Of a stretch of 29,051 bases of DNA, positions 6,892-13,756 are shown one piece after another. The position numbers and the translations under genes are program-made. The first letter of the stretch is position 1; the number at the start of each line of letters is the position of its first letter. The notes beneath the pieces are model-generated. The model worked only from the letters and a program-made list of their open reading frames with translations. It did no database searches and was not told the DNA's origin. The stretch lies in IMG/VR virus record IMGVR_UViG_3300018080_000470, positions 1-29,051 of that record; one strand, given 5' to 3'. Source of the DNA: a virus.

Positions 6892-7945
6892 CCGCTTTTT
6901 GCACATCGTAGAGCGCCATCCATGTCACGGCGATCATGGCCGTTGTGGCGACATGAAATCCGAAGTTGACCATACTGTTCGCGGCTATGATAACCAGTGC
7001 GACAGCAGGCAGCAGGGCCTGTGGCCTAAATGTCCGTATGGCATTTTGGACATATCCGGCCAACAAGATCACAAACCCGGCACCCATTTCAAACGCCATC
7101 TGAAGGTATTCATTGTGGGCCGTCGTCCACCACATGGTCCCGGTTAAAAGGAACCGCTTGAAAACCACTTTCCAGTGACCCAACCCTGAGCCGAGCATCC
7201 AGTGCTGCTTGTAATATCCCCACGCTTGCATCCATGAGTCCAATCTGGCGTTAAAGAATACCGGCATATCCACGAAGGCAACATATCCCAAAACCAGGCA
7301 CAACGCCATTGCCAGCCACAGCAAAGCTTTGCCCCTCACAAGGCTGTAGAATACAAGACCTGCCGCGAGCGCAATCGGCCCGCCCGTGCTCTTAGTCATC
7401 AGCAGTCCCCCTATGATGACAGGTATCAACCATTTCCAGCGCGGCCTCATGAATGCCGGAAAAGTGAATGCCAGGAGCGCGCTCGCCATGTTTTTATTGC
7501 TCATCAACCCGACCGGGGGATCATCGTTGCCCATGACCGGGGTGAATATCGGATCTACGTTGAACTGCTGGAGCATTAACATCACCACATTGGCTAAAGC
7601 GATAACGCACATGGCATTAAACATAAAATGCACCCGGCGAAAGTCAGAAGTTGACACTACCAAAAAATACCAGAGAACACCGAACAGGATATTAATAAAG
7701 GCGACATAGCTGTACCGGTCATAGAACGGCCACATCCGGCTGAATATGGACATGAGGAGAAAAAGGGCGATCCACTTGTTATGCCGCCAAAGCAGCACAG
7801 CCAGCCCTGCCGTTATCCCGATCTCGAAAACCAGCACGAAGGACAGCCGTATATCGTCGCAGGGGACCCGCAGTATAGAGGCCCCGGCCAAAATGACCGC
7901 CATCCATAGGCTAGGGCTACTGTGTGGCCGTGTAATAGAACGCAA
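6875..7945 (-). CDS. O-antigen polymerase/ligase-like integral membrane protein (Wzy/WaaL superfamily)
   Basis: About 350 residues with roughly ten hydrophobic segments. The long extracytoplasmic segment contains GLGHWKVVFKRFL and TTAHNEYLQMAFEMGAGFVILL; the H-N-x-[YF]-L-x-x-x-x-E-x-G pattern is characteristic of the Wzy_C/O-antigen ligase superfamily. An NKNMASALLAF motif in the middle also fits that family. These enzymes polymerise or transfer glycan to lipid carriers at the inner membrane. I keep the TTG at 7945 because GGAGGTGA precedes it; ATG 7903 is an alternative. It lies inside the head-tail gene cluster, an odd place for a cell-envelope enzyme, and is best read as a cargo (moron) gene for serotype conversion or exclusion. 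That role is inference. Confidence 0.75.
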   Translation of the reverse strand: MRSITRPHSSPSLWMAVILAGASILRVPCDDIRLSFVLVFEIGITAGLAVLLWRHNKWIALFLLMSIFSRMWPFYDRYSYVAFINILFGVLWYFLVVSTSDFRRVHFMFNAMCVIALANVVMLMLQQFNVDPIFTPVMGNDDPPVGLMSNKNMASALLAFTFPAFMRPRWKWLIPVIIGGLLMTKSTGGPIALAAGLVFYSLVRGKALLWLAMALCLVLGYVAFVDMPVFFNARLDSWMQAWGYYKQHWMLGSGLGHWKVVFKRFLLTGTMWWTTAHNEYLQMAFEMGAGFVILLAGYVQNAIRTFRPQALLPAVALVIIAANSMVNFGFHVATTAMIAVTWMALYDVQKADEQAG

Positions 7946-8612
7946 CCCCTTTCACCTCCAGGTCTCCACTCCCGTCAGCGACATCGTCCCGCCATATCCG
8001 CAGCGTTACCCAGTTGCCCGCTGTTAGGCTTGAAAAGTCGGTTGCGACACTGAGCGTGACCTCGTCCGGGGTGGACGTGGTCCCTGCCAGCGCAACAGGT
8101 GTTTGATCGGTCGCGCTCGCGTCAGCGGCCGTCCCGTCCGCGTTCACGTATACATCGAAGTCGACCTGGTTGGGCGTGGTGGAATTTGACTCCGTTGCAA
8201 ATACCGCGAACGCCCCTCCGGAAGCATAGTCCGCAGGGACTCTGAAGGATACCTGTATCGGCGTCGTCTCCGCATCGGCCCAGACAACGTTCATCACATT
8301 GTCGTCCGCCTCCAGGCCCGGTGCCGAGCTGGCAGTGATGGCGGCCGAACCGTTATGGGTGAATGCCATCAGGGGAAGCTGGACATATCTAACGGCGTCC
8401 GCAATCTCTCCCGCCGTAACGCCTCCTGTCGCATCCGTTACACCTCCGGTAGCCGTGATCGCTCCTGCAACAGATAACGTCCCCTGGTTCACCTGATTGC
8501 CCTTAACCAGCATATTGGTGAAATAGCCGTCGTAGTAGACGCTCCATGTGGGATAAGTGAAGACGCACAGCAGCGCTATTATTATAGTGCTAATCGTTAT
8601 TAATCTTTTCAT
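7917..8612 (-). CDS. Secreted beta-rich protein with signal peptide, in the head gene cluster
   Basis: The 231-residue protein opens with a clear Sec-type signal: MKRLITIS, a hydrophobic core TIIIALLCVF, then a likely cleavage region near PTWSVYY. The rest is Gly/Ala/Thr/Ser-rich and beta-like, with two GGVT repeats (ATGGVTDATGGVTAGEIADAV) and a C-terminal jelly-roll-like stretch (WVTLRIWRDDVADGSGDLEVKG). Virion proteins rarely carry signal peptides, so it probably acts at the cell surface or periplasm. It overlaps both neighbours and precedes the O-antigen polymerase-like gene, suggesting one cargo block. No family is recognised; the C-terminal part resembles phage fibre or decoration modules. 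Confidence 0.65.
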   Translation of the reverse strand: MKRLITISTIIIALLCVFTYPTWSVYYDGYFTNMLVKGNQVNQGTLSVAGAITATGGVTDATGGVTAGEIADAVRYVQLPLMAFTHNGSAAITASSAPGLEADDNVMNVVWADAETTPIQVSFRVPADYASGGAFAVFATESNSTTPNQVDFDVYVNADGTAADASATDQTPVALAGTTSTPDEVTLSVATDFSSLTAGNWVTLRIWRDDVADGSGDLEVKGVAFYYTATQ

Positions 8613-8832
8613 CCTCCGGCCCTCCCTTTTTCTTGGCCATCTTTCTTAGGGGTTTTTTCGCATTGCGTTTGCCGGGGTCATCCGCCCCGACGACCTCGAA
8701 CTGCTGCTTGCGGCTTGACTCTAAAAGCTTCCTCGCGAAGTCATCGGGGTAATCTCTGATTTCCCCTCTTTCATGAGCGCCATGAGGCGGCACGGCCACC
8801 TTTTCCTGTGGCCCGTTATACTTAATCTTCAT
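8590..8832 (-). CDS. Small basic phage protein, 80 aa, unknown function
   Basis: The product starts MKIKYNGPQEKVAVPPHG and has a short beta-like N-terminus, a DDFARKLLESSRKQQFEVV helix-strand unit, and a highly basic tail (KRNAKKPLRKMAKKKGG). Small proteins of this form are often found beside major capsid genes of phages and are of unknown role. A GGAAGAG site precedes ATG 8832. The end overlaps the signal-peptide gene by 23 bp. Confidence 0.65.
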   Translation of the reverse strand: MKIKYNGPQEKVAVPPHGAHERGEIRDYPDDFARKLLESSRKQQFEVVGADDPGKRNAKKPLRKMAKKKGGPEDEKINND

Positions 8833-8852
8833 ATCGGCTCTTCCGTATTCGA

Positions 8853-9827
8853 TTAGGTCGCGATGGTGTCGTACCAGAGAAACCCCAGATCCGAGCAGGC
8901 CTGGACGATGTCCGTGCTTTCGGCCACCTCGTAAACATCCTGATGCTCCGCCTCCTCGCGCCAGGTGGTCGAGCGCCTGGGGCTCCCGTCTTCATAGTTT
9001 TCCCGCGCCTGGTATCCCGCAGACGGAATTTTCAAACCCGGCGCTGGCGGGCGGTAAAACAGAAAGGCGGACCCCTTGCTCGCGTTCAGCTCCCATACGT
9101 TGACGGCGGTAAAATCGTCTCCGGCTGCAGTCTCTTCCGCGCTCGAATAGATGGCGTCCCCGATCAGGCACTCCTGGACCCCGACCACCGCGGCAATAAG
9201 GTCCGGCGTCAGCACGCCCCGCTGCGTATACTTAATGCGGTCAAGGAGTGACGACTCCATCTTCAACTCCTTGAGCGTGTTCGCGCTGAGCATAAGTACG
9301 TTCGGGCGTAGGCCGGTGTTGCCGCGTATCGTTTCGATCCGCGTCTCCACGTCCTCGATGAACGTATTGCTCGCCCCGGCCGCCCAGAGGCCTTCGGCGT
9401 CTTCGTTGGCGCTCGACCATGTGCTGTTCAGCACGATGTAGGCCGTCCTCTTTTCCTTGCTGAGGTCGATCTTGTCCGCCGCGAATTCTATGGCGTCCTG
9501 GTCCGGCTTTAGCGGCGGGGCCATCTGGCTGTTTGCAGCTCTTCTGTCCTCGTCGGTCACCTCTTTTGCGAAGGCGTACTCGGTCGGCGTCACGTTCACC
9601 CAGTCGGTCGGGTATCCGCCCCGCTTGGCCCGCGCCCCTGGACCGCGAACGTCCGCCTCATCGCGGAACCATGCGCCCTTCAGGTACTTCGCTATCATGG
9701 CTTTCGGGTCGACCCCGTTGATGATAGGGAAAACCCGGTCTGCAATGTAGTTCATGTTCTTATAGGCGATTGAAACCGTCCTGAGCGGTCCCCTCACCAG
9801 CTGTGCTCTCACGTCCGGTGGTGCCAT
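8853..9827 (-). CDS. Major capsid protein (HK97-fold, Mu-like siphophage type)
   Basis: This 324-residue protein follows protease/scaffold and cement genes, the usual place of the major head protein. It starts MAPPDVRAQLVRGPLRTVSIAYKN and includes DRVFPIINGVDPKAMIAKY, a PTDWVNVTPTEYAFAKEVTDEDRRAA block and NVWELNASKGSAFLFYRPP, which match capsid proteins of this Mu-like group. It assembles into the icosahedral shell with help from the nested scaffold at 10312-10926. The ATG has a GGAGG site 9 nt upstream. The call rests on motif recall plus position. Confidence 0.85.
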   Translation of the reverse strand: MAPPDVRAQLVRGPLRTVSIAYKNMNYIADRVFPIINGVDPKAMIAKYLKGAWFRDEADVRGPGARAKRGGYPTDWVNVTPTEYAFAKEVTDEDRRAANSQMAPPLKPDQDAIEFAADKIDLSKEKRTAYIVLNSTWSSANEDAEGLWAAGASNTFIEDVETRIETIRGNTGLRPNVLMLSANTLKELKMESSLLDRIKYTQRGVLTPDLIAAVVGVQECLIGDAIYSSAEETAAGDDFTAVNVWELNASKGSAFLFYRPPAPGLKIPSAGYQARENYEDGSPRRSTTWREEAEHQDVYEVAESTDIVQACSDLGFLWYDTIAT

Positions 9828-9856
9828 AACTCACATCCTCCTTTTTTATAATTCGA

Positions 9857-10255
9857 TTACGCCACTACTGTGATCGATGTCATCAGCGCGGAGCCGAGGT
9901 CATCTTCATCACCGCCTAAAAGCAGCAAACCCACCGGGTACTGGGTCGAAACCGCCGCCTGCGCCTTTCCCGCATCCGACGCGCTCTGGTATTCACAGGC
10001 GATGATGGCTCCATATGCCAGCGTCGCCCCGAGCACCACCTTGCTCACCCCGCCGCATCCGATAAGCCTTACGACGGCGGGCTGGTCTTCGGCGTCCGGG
10101 GCGTTCTGCAGAATCCCAAGCGGCACGTCCGTGATGGCGTTCGGTCGCCTTATTTTGCCGTTCGTCGTGTCCTGAACCACGATGCGGTACTGATCACTAC
10201 TGAGGTCCTCATAGGCCTTCAGCGTGATGTCGCACACTTTTTCTTCCCATGCCAT
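9857..10255 (-). CDS. Capsid cement/decoration-like protein (DUF2190-like)
   Basis: The 132-residue product is beta-rich and Gly/Ala-rich, with DVPLGILQNAPDAEDQPAVVRLIGCGGVSKVVLGATLAYGA features that recall the small DUF2190 capsid cement fold, where AxxxGxxL strands and a xGVxxV strand recur. It sits between protease/scaffold and major capsid protein, the usual location for cement proteins. A strong AAGGGGGG ribosome site precedes ATG 10255. It probably stabilises the head exterior. Confidence 0.7.
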   Translation of the reverse strand: MAWEEKVCDITLKAYEDLSSDQYRIVVQDTTNGKIRRPNAITDVPLGILQNAPDAEDQPAVVRLIGCGGVSKVVLGATLAYGAIIACEYQSASDAGKAQAAVSTQYPVGLLLLGGDEDDLGSALMTSITVVA

Positions 10256-10311
10256 GTTATTGCCCCCCTTTCAAATTCAATGAAAACCGGTTTTAGCCGG
10301 CGTTATCCCGG

Positions 10312-10926
10312 TTAAACCTGCACAATGCCGAGTTCTGCGTGATAATCCCTTACGAATTCCGGGTTTTTCGCCTGCACAAAAACGAACGCATCGTTGTAAC
10401 TCAGCTTTCCGTCTTCGGCCATCGCTTTCTCAATTAACCGGTCCAGCTTTTCCGACGCCTTTCCTGCAATCGGCGTGTCCTTTTTCCCGGGAAGTTCCTG
10501 CATGGGCACCTCGCTGAACTCTCTGCGCGACAAAATCACTCGCGTGAAGTTGTCCGGGTCTTTCAGCGCCATGTCCTTTCCGTATTCCTCCACCTGCGCC
10601 GGCGTGATCCGGCCGGACCCGAGCGCCTTCGCCACCAGTTCGTCCGCATTCCGCTCCGCCCATTTCTTCTTGAGGTCTTCATGGTCCTTTTTGAGCGCAA
10701 GCAGTTCAGTCTCCGCTTTGGTCGGCGACTTTATCGCAGCGAGCACCGCCTCCTTATCCGCGTCATGGCTCACGCCGATGGCGTCAAGCACTTCCTTGCA
10801 GGCGACTATTGTCCCCGCAGCCTCCAGATCCTTGTTTTTCGCGATCATGGCCTCGGCAGCATCGACAATCTTGTCTTCGCCGGCGTCATCCGCCAACCCC
10901 AAAAGTTTTTTCAGTTTTTCCAGCAT
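10312..10926 (-). CDS. Nested capsid scaffold protein (Mu Z-like), internal in-frame start
   Basis: Inside the protease gene an ATG at 10926 (MLEKLKKLLGLADDAGEDK) is in frame with the protease and lies 8 nt after a strong AGGAGG in the minus strand (10926-10945). The 204-residue C-terminal product is charged and helical (ELLALKKDHEDLKKKWAERNADEL), as expected for a scaffold. In Mu, gene Z is an internal start within protease gene I, so the layout is conserved. The internal ribosome site is seen; expression as a separate protein is inferred. Confidence 0.65.
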   Translation of the reverse strand: MLEKLKKLLGLADDAGEDKIVDAAEAMIAKNKDLEAAGTIVACKEVLDAIGVSHDADKEAVLAAIKSPTKAETELLALKKDHEDLKKKWAERNADELVAKALGSGRITPAQVEEYGKDMALKDPDNFTRVILSRREFSEVPMQELPGKKDTPIAGKASEKLDRLIEKAMAEDGKLSYNDAFVFVQAKNPEFVRDYHAELGIVQV

Positions 10927-11430
10927 TGCTTCTCCCTCCTGTTTTTTGTTTGTGTTGATATTATTCTGTCGCTCTTGATATGAGCGTTCCATCCTCGCGA
11001 CGATGGGCTGAAGGTTGTTGACCTTCGGGTAATTGGTGAGCCCGACGTTTTCCACCTTCCATATTTTGCGATCCTTTTTCGTGACCCAGAAAACCGGCGA
11101 GAAGTAGCGGTATTCCTTGTTCTTCAGATACTCCTTCGCCTTTTCGGTCCATTCGACGGCCGCCCAGAGCCCATCCTGCCCTTTGTCGATAAACCGCTTG
11201 ATCCATCCGGATGCAGGCGCCTGCACGTCTTTCATGGTCTGGTGTTCGTAGTCAATAACCGCGTCGTTCCCACGGCGTTCGAACTCGCTGATGACGGACG
11301 CGATGCCCTCCTCATCGAGATATGCGGGCTCCTCGCCCTCTATATCGATTTCGCCATAGGGAAACACCTGGAATTCATTCGGGACACCGTCTATTTCCTT
11401 CAAAATATAACGCAGAATCCAATCGCTCAT
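10312..11430 (-). CDS. Mu I-like prohead maturation protease with fused scaffold
   Basis: This 372-residue protein matches the Mu-like prophage I family. The protease part covers about residues 1-150 with GIASVISEFERRGNDAVIDYEHQT, WIKRFIDKGQDGLWAAVEWTEKAKEYL and a YFSPVFWV motif, all typical; VIDYEH probably holds active-site residues. From about residue 169 a helical, charged scaffold domain follows and can start independently (10312-10926). The enzyme cleaves scaffold and head proteins during capsid maturation. It lies between the MuF-like gene and the cement protein, as in Mu. Confidence 0.9.
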   Translation of the reverse strand: MSDWILRYILKEIDGVPNEFQVFPYGEIDIEGEEPAYLDEEGIASVISEFERRGNDAVIDYEHQTMKDVQAPASGWIKRFIDKGQDGLWAAVEWTEKAKEYLKNKEYRYFSPVFWVTKKDRKIWKVENVGLTNYPKVNNLQPIVARMERSYQERQNNINTNKKQEGEAMLEKLKKLLGLADDAGEDKIVDAAEAMIAKNKDLEAAGTIVACKEVLDAIGVSHDADKEAVLAAIKSPTKAETELLALKKDHEDLKKKWAERNADELVAKALGSGRITPAQVEEYGKDMALKDPDNFTRVILSRREFSEVPMQELPGKKDTPIAGKASEKLDRLIEKAMAEDGKLSYNDAFVFVQAKNPEFVRDYHAELGIVQV

Positions 11431-11435
11431 TTTCC

Positions 11436-11639
11436 CTACTCCTTTTTTTTCATCGCCGCTTCGAGGATTCGTCTCTCTTCCCTTTCGTATCTCGACAGGT
11501 CTGGCTTCCAGGCGTCAAGCCCTGCCTTCCCCGGATTATAGCGCCATCCTTCGTCCGGTTTTAAATCCGTTCCCTGTTTTTCCTCCTTAAGACCCCTTTG
11601 TTCCATCTGCCTCCCGGACAGCGTTTTCACGTAGCAGTG
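11436..11639 (-). CDS. MuF-like head protein, C-terminal part, in frame beyond the TGA
   Basis: Coding continues in the same frame immediately after the TGA at 11640-11642: HCYVKTLSGRQMEQRGL, then KPDEGWRYNPGKAG and WKPDLSRYEREERRIL, stopping at 11436 just before the protease start. These segments match the conserved C-terminal tail of Mu gp30-like proteins, where a CxC motif is followed by V-x-T-L-S and later by DEGWxYNPG and PDLSRY. A GTG at 11630 could start a separate 64-residue peptide, but no good ribosome site precedes it. The natural reading is one 248-codon gene (11436-12182) with a single internal TGA. Confidence 0.8.
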   Translation of the reverse strand, partial: HCYVKTLSGRQMEQRGLKEEKQGTDLKPDEGWRYNPGKAGLDAWKPDLSRYEREERRILEAAMKKKE

Positions 11640-11642
11640 TCA
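11607..11642 (-). promoter_or_regulatory. In-frame TGA with a short downstream stem-loop (possible SECIS-like element)
   Basis: The TGA (11640-11642) replaces the first Cys of the family's NG[FW]xCxC motif. On the minus strand, 18 nt after the TGA, CTGTC-CGGGA-GGCAG (11607-11621) can form a 5-bp stem, including one G-U pair, with a 5-nt loop whose second base is G. Distance and loop fit, as I recall them, the loose rules for bacterial selenocysteine insertion elements. The stem is short, so a chance hairpin is quite possible. Confidence 0.35.
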
Positions 11643-12182
11643 GAAAAAGCCGTTTGGAGGATACCACTCGCGCCAGAAGGGATGGTCCGCGTGATAGACC
11701 TTTTCGTGATGAGCGACATGGGTCGGCCTGGATGTATCCAGGAGCCGCGACATATACTGCCAGTACGGCCGCCTCGCCTTCACCGCCGTCATCTGCTTGT
11801 AGCGGCCCACCTGGTAAGCCGTCTGGAGGTTCGCCCGGTAGATGTTCTCCAACCGCCAGCCCGTCAGCCTTTTCCGGATCGTTCCGTCCGGAAGTTCCAC
11901 GATCGCCCGTTCACCCCTGGGAGCGAACCAGCCTTTTCGTTCGAGAATCTTTCGAAGTTCTTTCCTGAACGTTCCCAGGCTGATTCCTTCATCGAGCGCC
12001 TTCTGAATCTCGTCCCTGATATCTACCAGGGCGTCCATCGATGTCACCCGCGCGACCGTAAATGCTCGCGCATGGGCCTGCTGCCAGACATCCCGCCAGG
12101 ACTCGGGAGAAAGAACGATCCCTTTCTCCAGGAAATAATCGATCGCCTCCGAAAACGGCAGATTTCCGTATTTGACGGCCAT
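11640..12182 (-). CDS. MuF-like head morphogenesis protein (Mu gp30-like), part before the in-frame TGA
   Basis: The 180 residues before the TGA belong to the phage Mu F-like family, a minor head protein needed for head assembly and DNA ejection. Recognisable blocks are WRDVWQQAHARAFTVARVTS, an EGISLGTFRKELRKILERKGW segment, RLENIYRANLQTAYQVGRYKQM, a PYWQYMSRLLDTSRPTHVAHH block and HPFWREWYPPNGFF, where the family normally reads PPNG[WF]xCxC. The gene ends there at TGA, although the usual family protein continues with a conserved C-terminus, found in frame at 11436-11639. The ATG overlaps the portal stop at 12182. The TGA could encode selenocysteine, be read through, or be an inactivating mutation. 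Confidence 0.88.
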   Translation of the reverse strand: MAVKYGNLPFSEAIDYFLEKGIVLSPESWRDVWQQAHARAFTVARVTSMDALVDIRDEIQKALDEGISLGTFRKELRKILERKGWFAPRGERAIVELPDGTIRKRLTGWRLENIYRANLQTAYQVGRYKQMTAVKARRPYWQYMSRLLDTSRPTHVAHHEKVYHADHPFWREWYPPNGFF

Positions 12183-13756
12183 CAGTCTTCATCCGCCTCC
12201 GCCGCCGCATACCCGGTCAGCCCGGCTGCGAACATGGCCTTCGCAAGCAATTCCTCGAACTCTTTCCCATCGAGCATCGGATATAAAGTATAAATCTTCT
12301 CACCTATCTCTTCCAGCGATTCCGCCCCCTCGATCATGTCGAGAACCGGCTTCAACAAAGCGGAAACGGCCCTGTTTGCCGCAATAGCCCCGTCCCGCGA
12401 CAGATTGTCCACGTCCTCTTGAGAAAAACGGTTCTCGTCGCGTTTTGCGCTCTTCATGATCATTTTCAATGATGCCGGCGCGGCCGGCTGCTCCGGTCCC
12501 CGAACCTGAAGCAAGGTCTCCCCTTCCTCGGGCATGGGGATGCCGAACCGGTCTCTCACATGCTCGGCGGAGACGGGCTGCCCGAATTCCACCAGGTTTT
12601 TATAGACCTCGCTCAGCGTCTTCAGGTCCTCCGGCTCCTGGAGGTGGAACTGGAACCAGGGAACGGGCGCGTCCCACCCGAAATTGAAGCCGACAAGAGG
12701 ACGCAACACCTGCATCCTGAGCGTGTTGGCCAGGGACCAGGAGTCCGACTTTACCAGGTCCAGCCTTACTTCGTTGTGCGTCTTGCTCGCTGCGTACGAC
12801 CCCTTTTCCCCCACGTCGGTCGTGAGGGTCGCGCCCACGATCGCCTTCGAGATCTCACGGTTGCAAAAATCGGCCAGGGCCTTGTATACGTTTTCCTTTG
12901 TCGACCCCTTCATCGCCTCGACAAACTCGATCTCCGTGCTGTCGCTTATAATGCCCGCCGCATCGGCCCCGAGCGCCTGGATGGCGGTTACGAGCGCGTC
13001 CTTATCGTCCGTGCTGGCTCCGGGATGGTATTTTCCGAGCCTGAGCGGCATCCCGAACACTTCGCAAAAGGCCACCCAGTCCTTGATTGAGTAATTCTTG
13101 AAAAGGTACATCCAGGCGCACACCCTGAGCATGCCGGCCCTGGTGTCGTAGCCGGACCGGGCCTTGTGCCTGTGGTAAACGACCTTGAAGGGCGGGATCT
13201 CCTCGCCGAAAAGATTCTGGTCCGTAATTATTCGAGGTGAAAAATCCTTCACAAACGTCAGCCTCTTCTGATGTATCCACTTGAGCCCAGTAATCACGGT
13301 GTTGCTGCCGTCGACATCCCACAGAATCTCGCTGGCTGCGAAGCCTTTCCCGATCGCGTCGAGGAGGTCGAACAGGCTGTCCTCGAAATCCGGCATGGAA
13401 AAAAGGACGTCCCTGCAAAAATCGGCGACTTTTTCATCCTTTTTGTCCGGTTTTTCTTTGAGTTTCGATCCTTCGCCGTAAGGCGCGATGCCGAAGTTTA
13501 ATGAGTTGACGGCGTTTTTTCTTTTGAGCAGTTCGGCCGAAAGATGCGTATCCTTTTCCTCCATCTCCTCGAAAAGCTCTGACTGGCTCGTGACATCCCC
13601 CTGGTCAGCCAGCAACAGTATGGATGCCAGCCGCTCCGGCGTGAGCCCCCGGCTCGGGTAGGTACTCCACCGGTCTTTGATCGACACCTTCGAGACTTCC
13701 GACCGGACAGGCTTCCGCAGCTCCCTGACCCGCCTCCCGAATTGATCCAGTATCAT
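12182..13756 (-). CDS. Portal protein (Mu gp29-like, DUF935)
   Basis: The 524-residue protein forms the dodecameric portal through which DNA is packaged and ejected. It has the DUF935 N-terminus (WSTYPSRGLTPERLASILLLADQGDVTSQSELFEEMEEKD), the KRKNAVNSLNFGI block, a wing region with GKGFAASEILWD and HQKRLTFV, and KNYSIKDWVAFCEVFGMPLRLGKY followed by STEIEFVEA and a QTLTTDVGEKGSYA-like ATLTTDVGEKGSYAASKTHNEV motif. All are conserved in Mu-like portals. The ATG shares a base with the terminase stop (TAATG at 13756), so translation is coupled. Confidence 0.94.
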   Translation of the reverse strand: MILDQFGRRVRELRKPVRSEVSKVSIKDRWSTYPSRGLTPERLASILLLADQGDVTSQSELFEEMEEKDTHLSAELLKRKNAVNSLNFGIAPYGEGSKLKEKPDKKDEKVADFCRDVLFSMPDFEDSLFDLLDAIGKGFAASEILWDVDGSNTVITGLKWIHQKRLTFVKDFSPRIITDQNLFGEEIPPFKVVYHRHKARSGYDTRAGMLRVCAWMYLFKNYSIKDWVAFCEVFGMPLRLGKYHPGASTDDKDALVTAIQALGADAAGIISDSTEIEFVEAMKGSTKENVYKALADFCNREISKAIVGATLTTDVGEKGSYAASKTHNEVRLDLVKSDSWSLANTLRMQVLRPLVGFNFGWDAPVPWFQFHLQEPEDLKTLSEVYKNLVEFGQPVSAEHVRDRFGIPMPEEGETLLQVRGPEQPAAPASLKMIMKSAKRDENRFSQEDVDNLSRDGAIAANRAVSALLKPVLDMIEGAESLEEIGEKIYTLYPMLDGKEFEELLAKAMFAAGLTGYAAAEADED

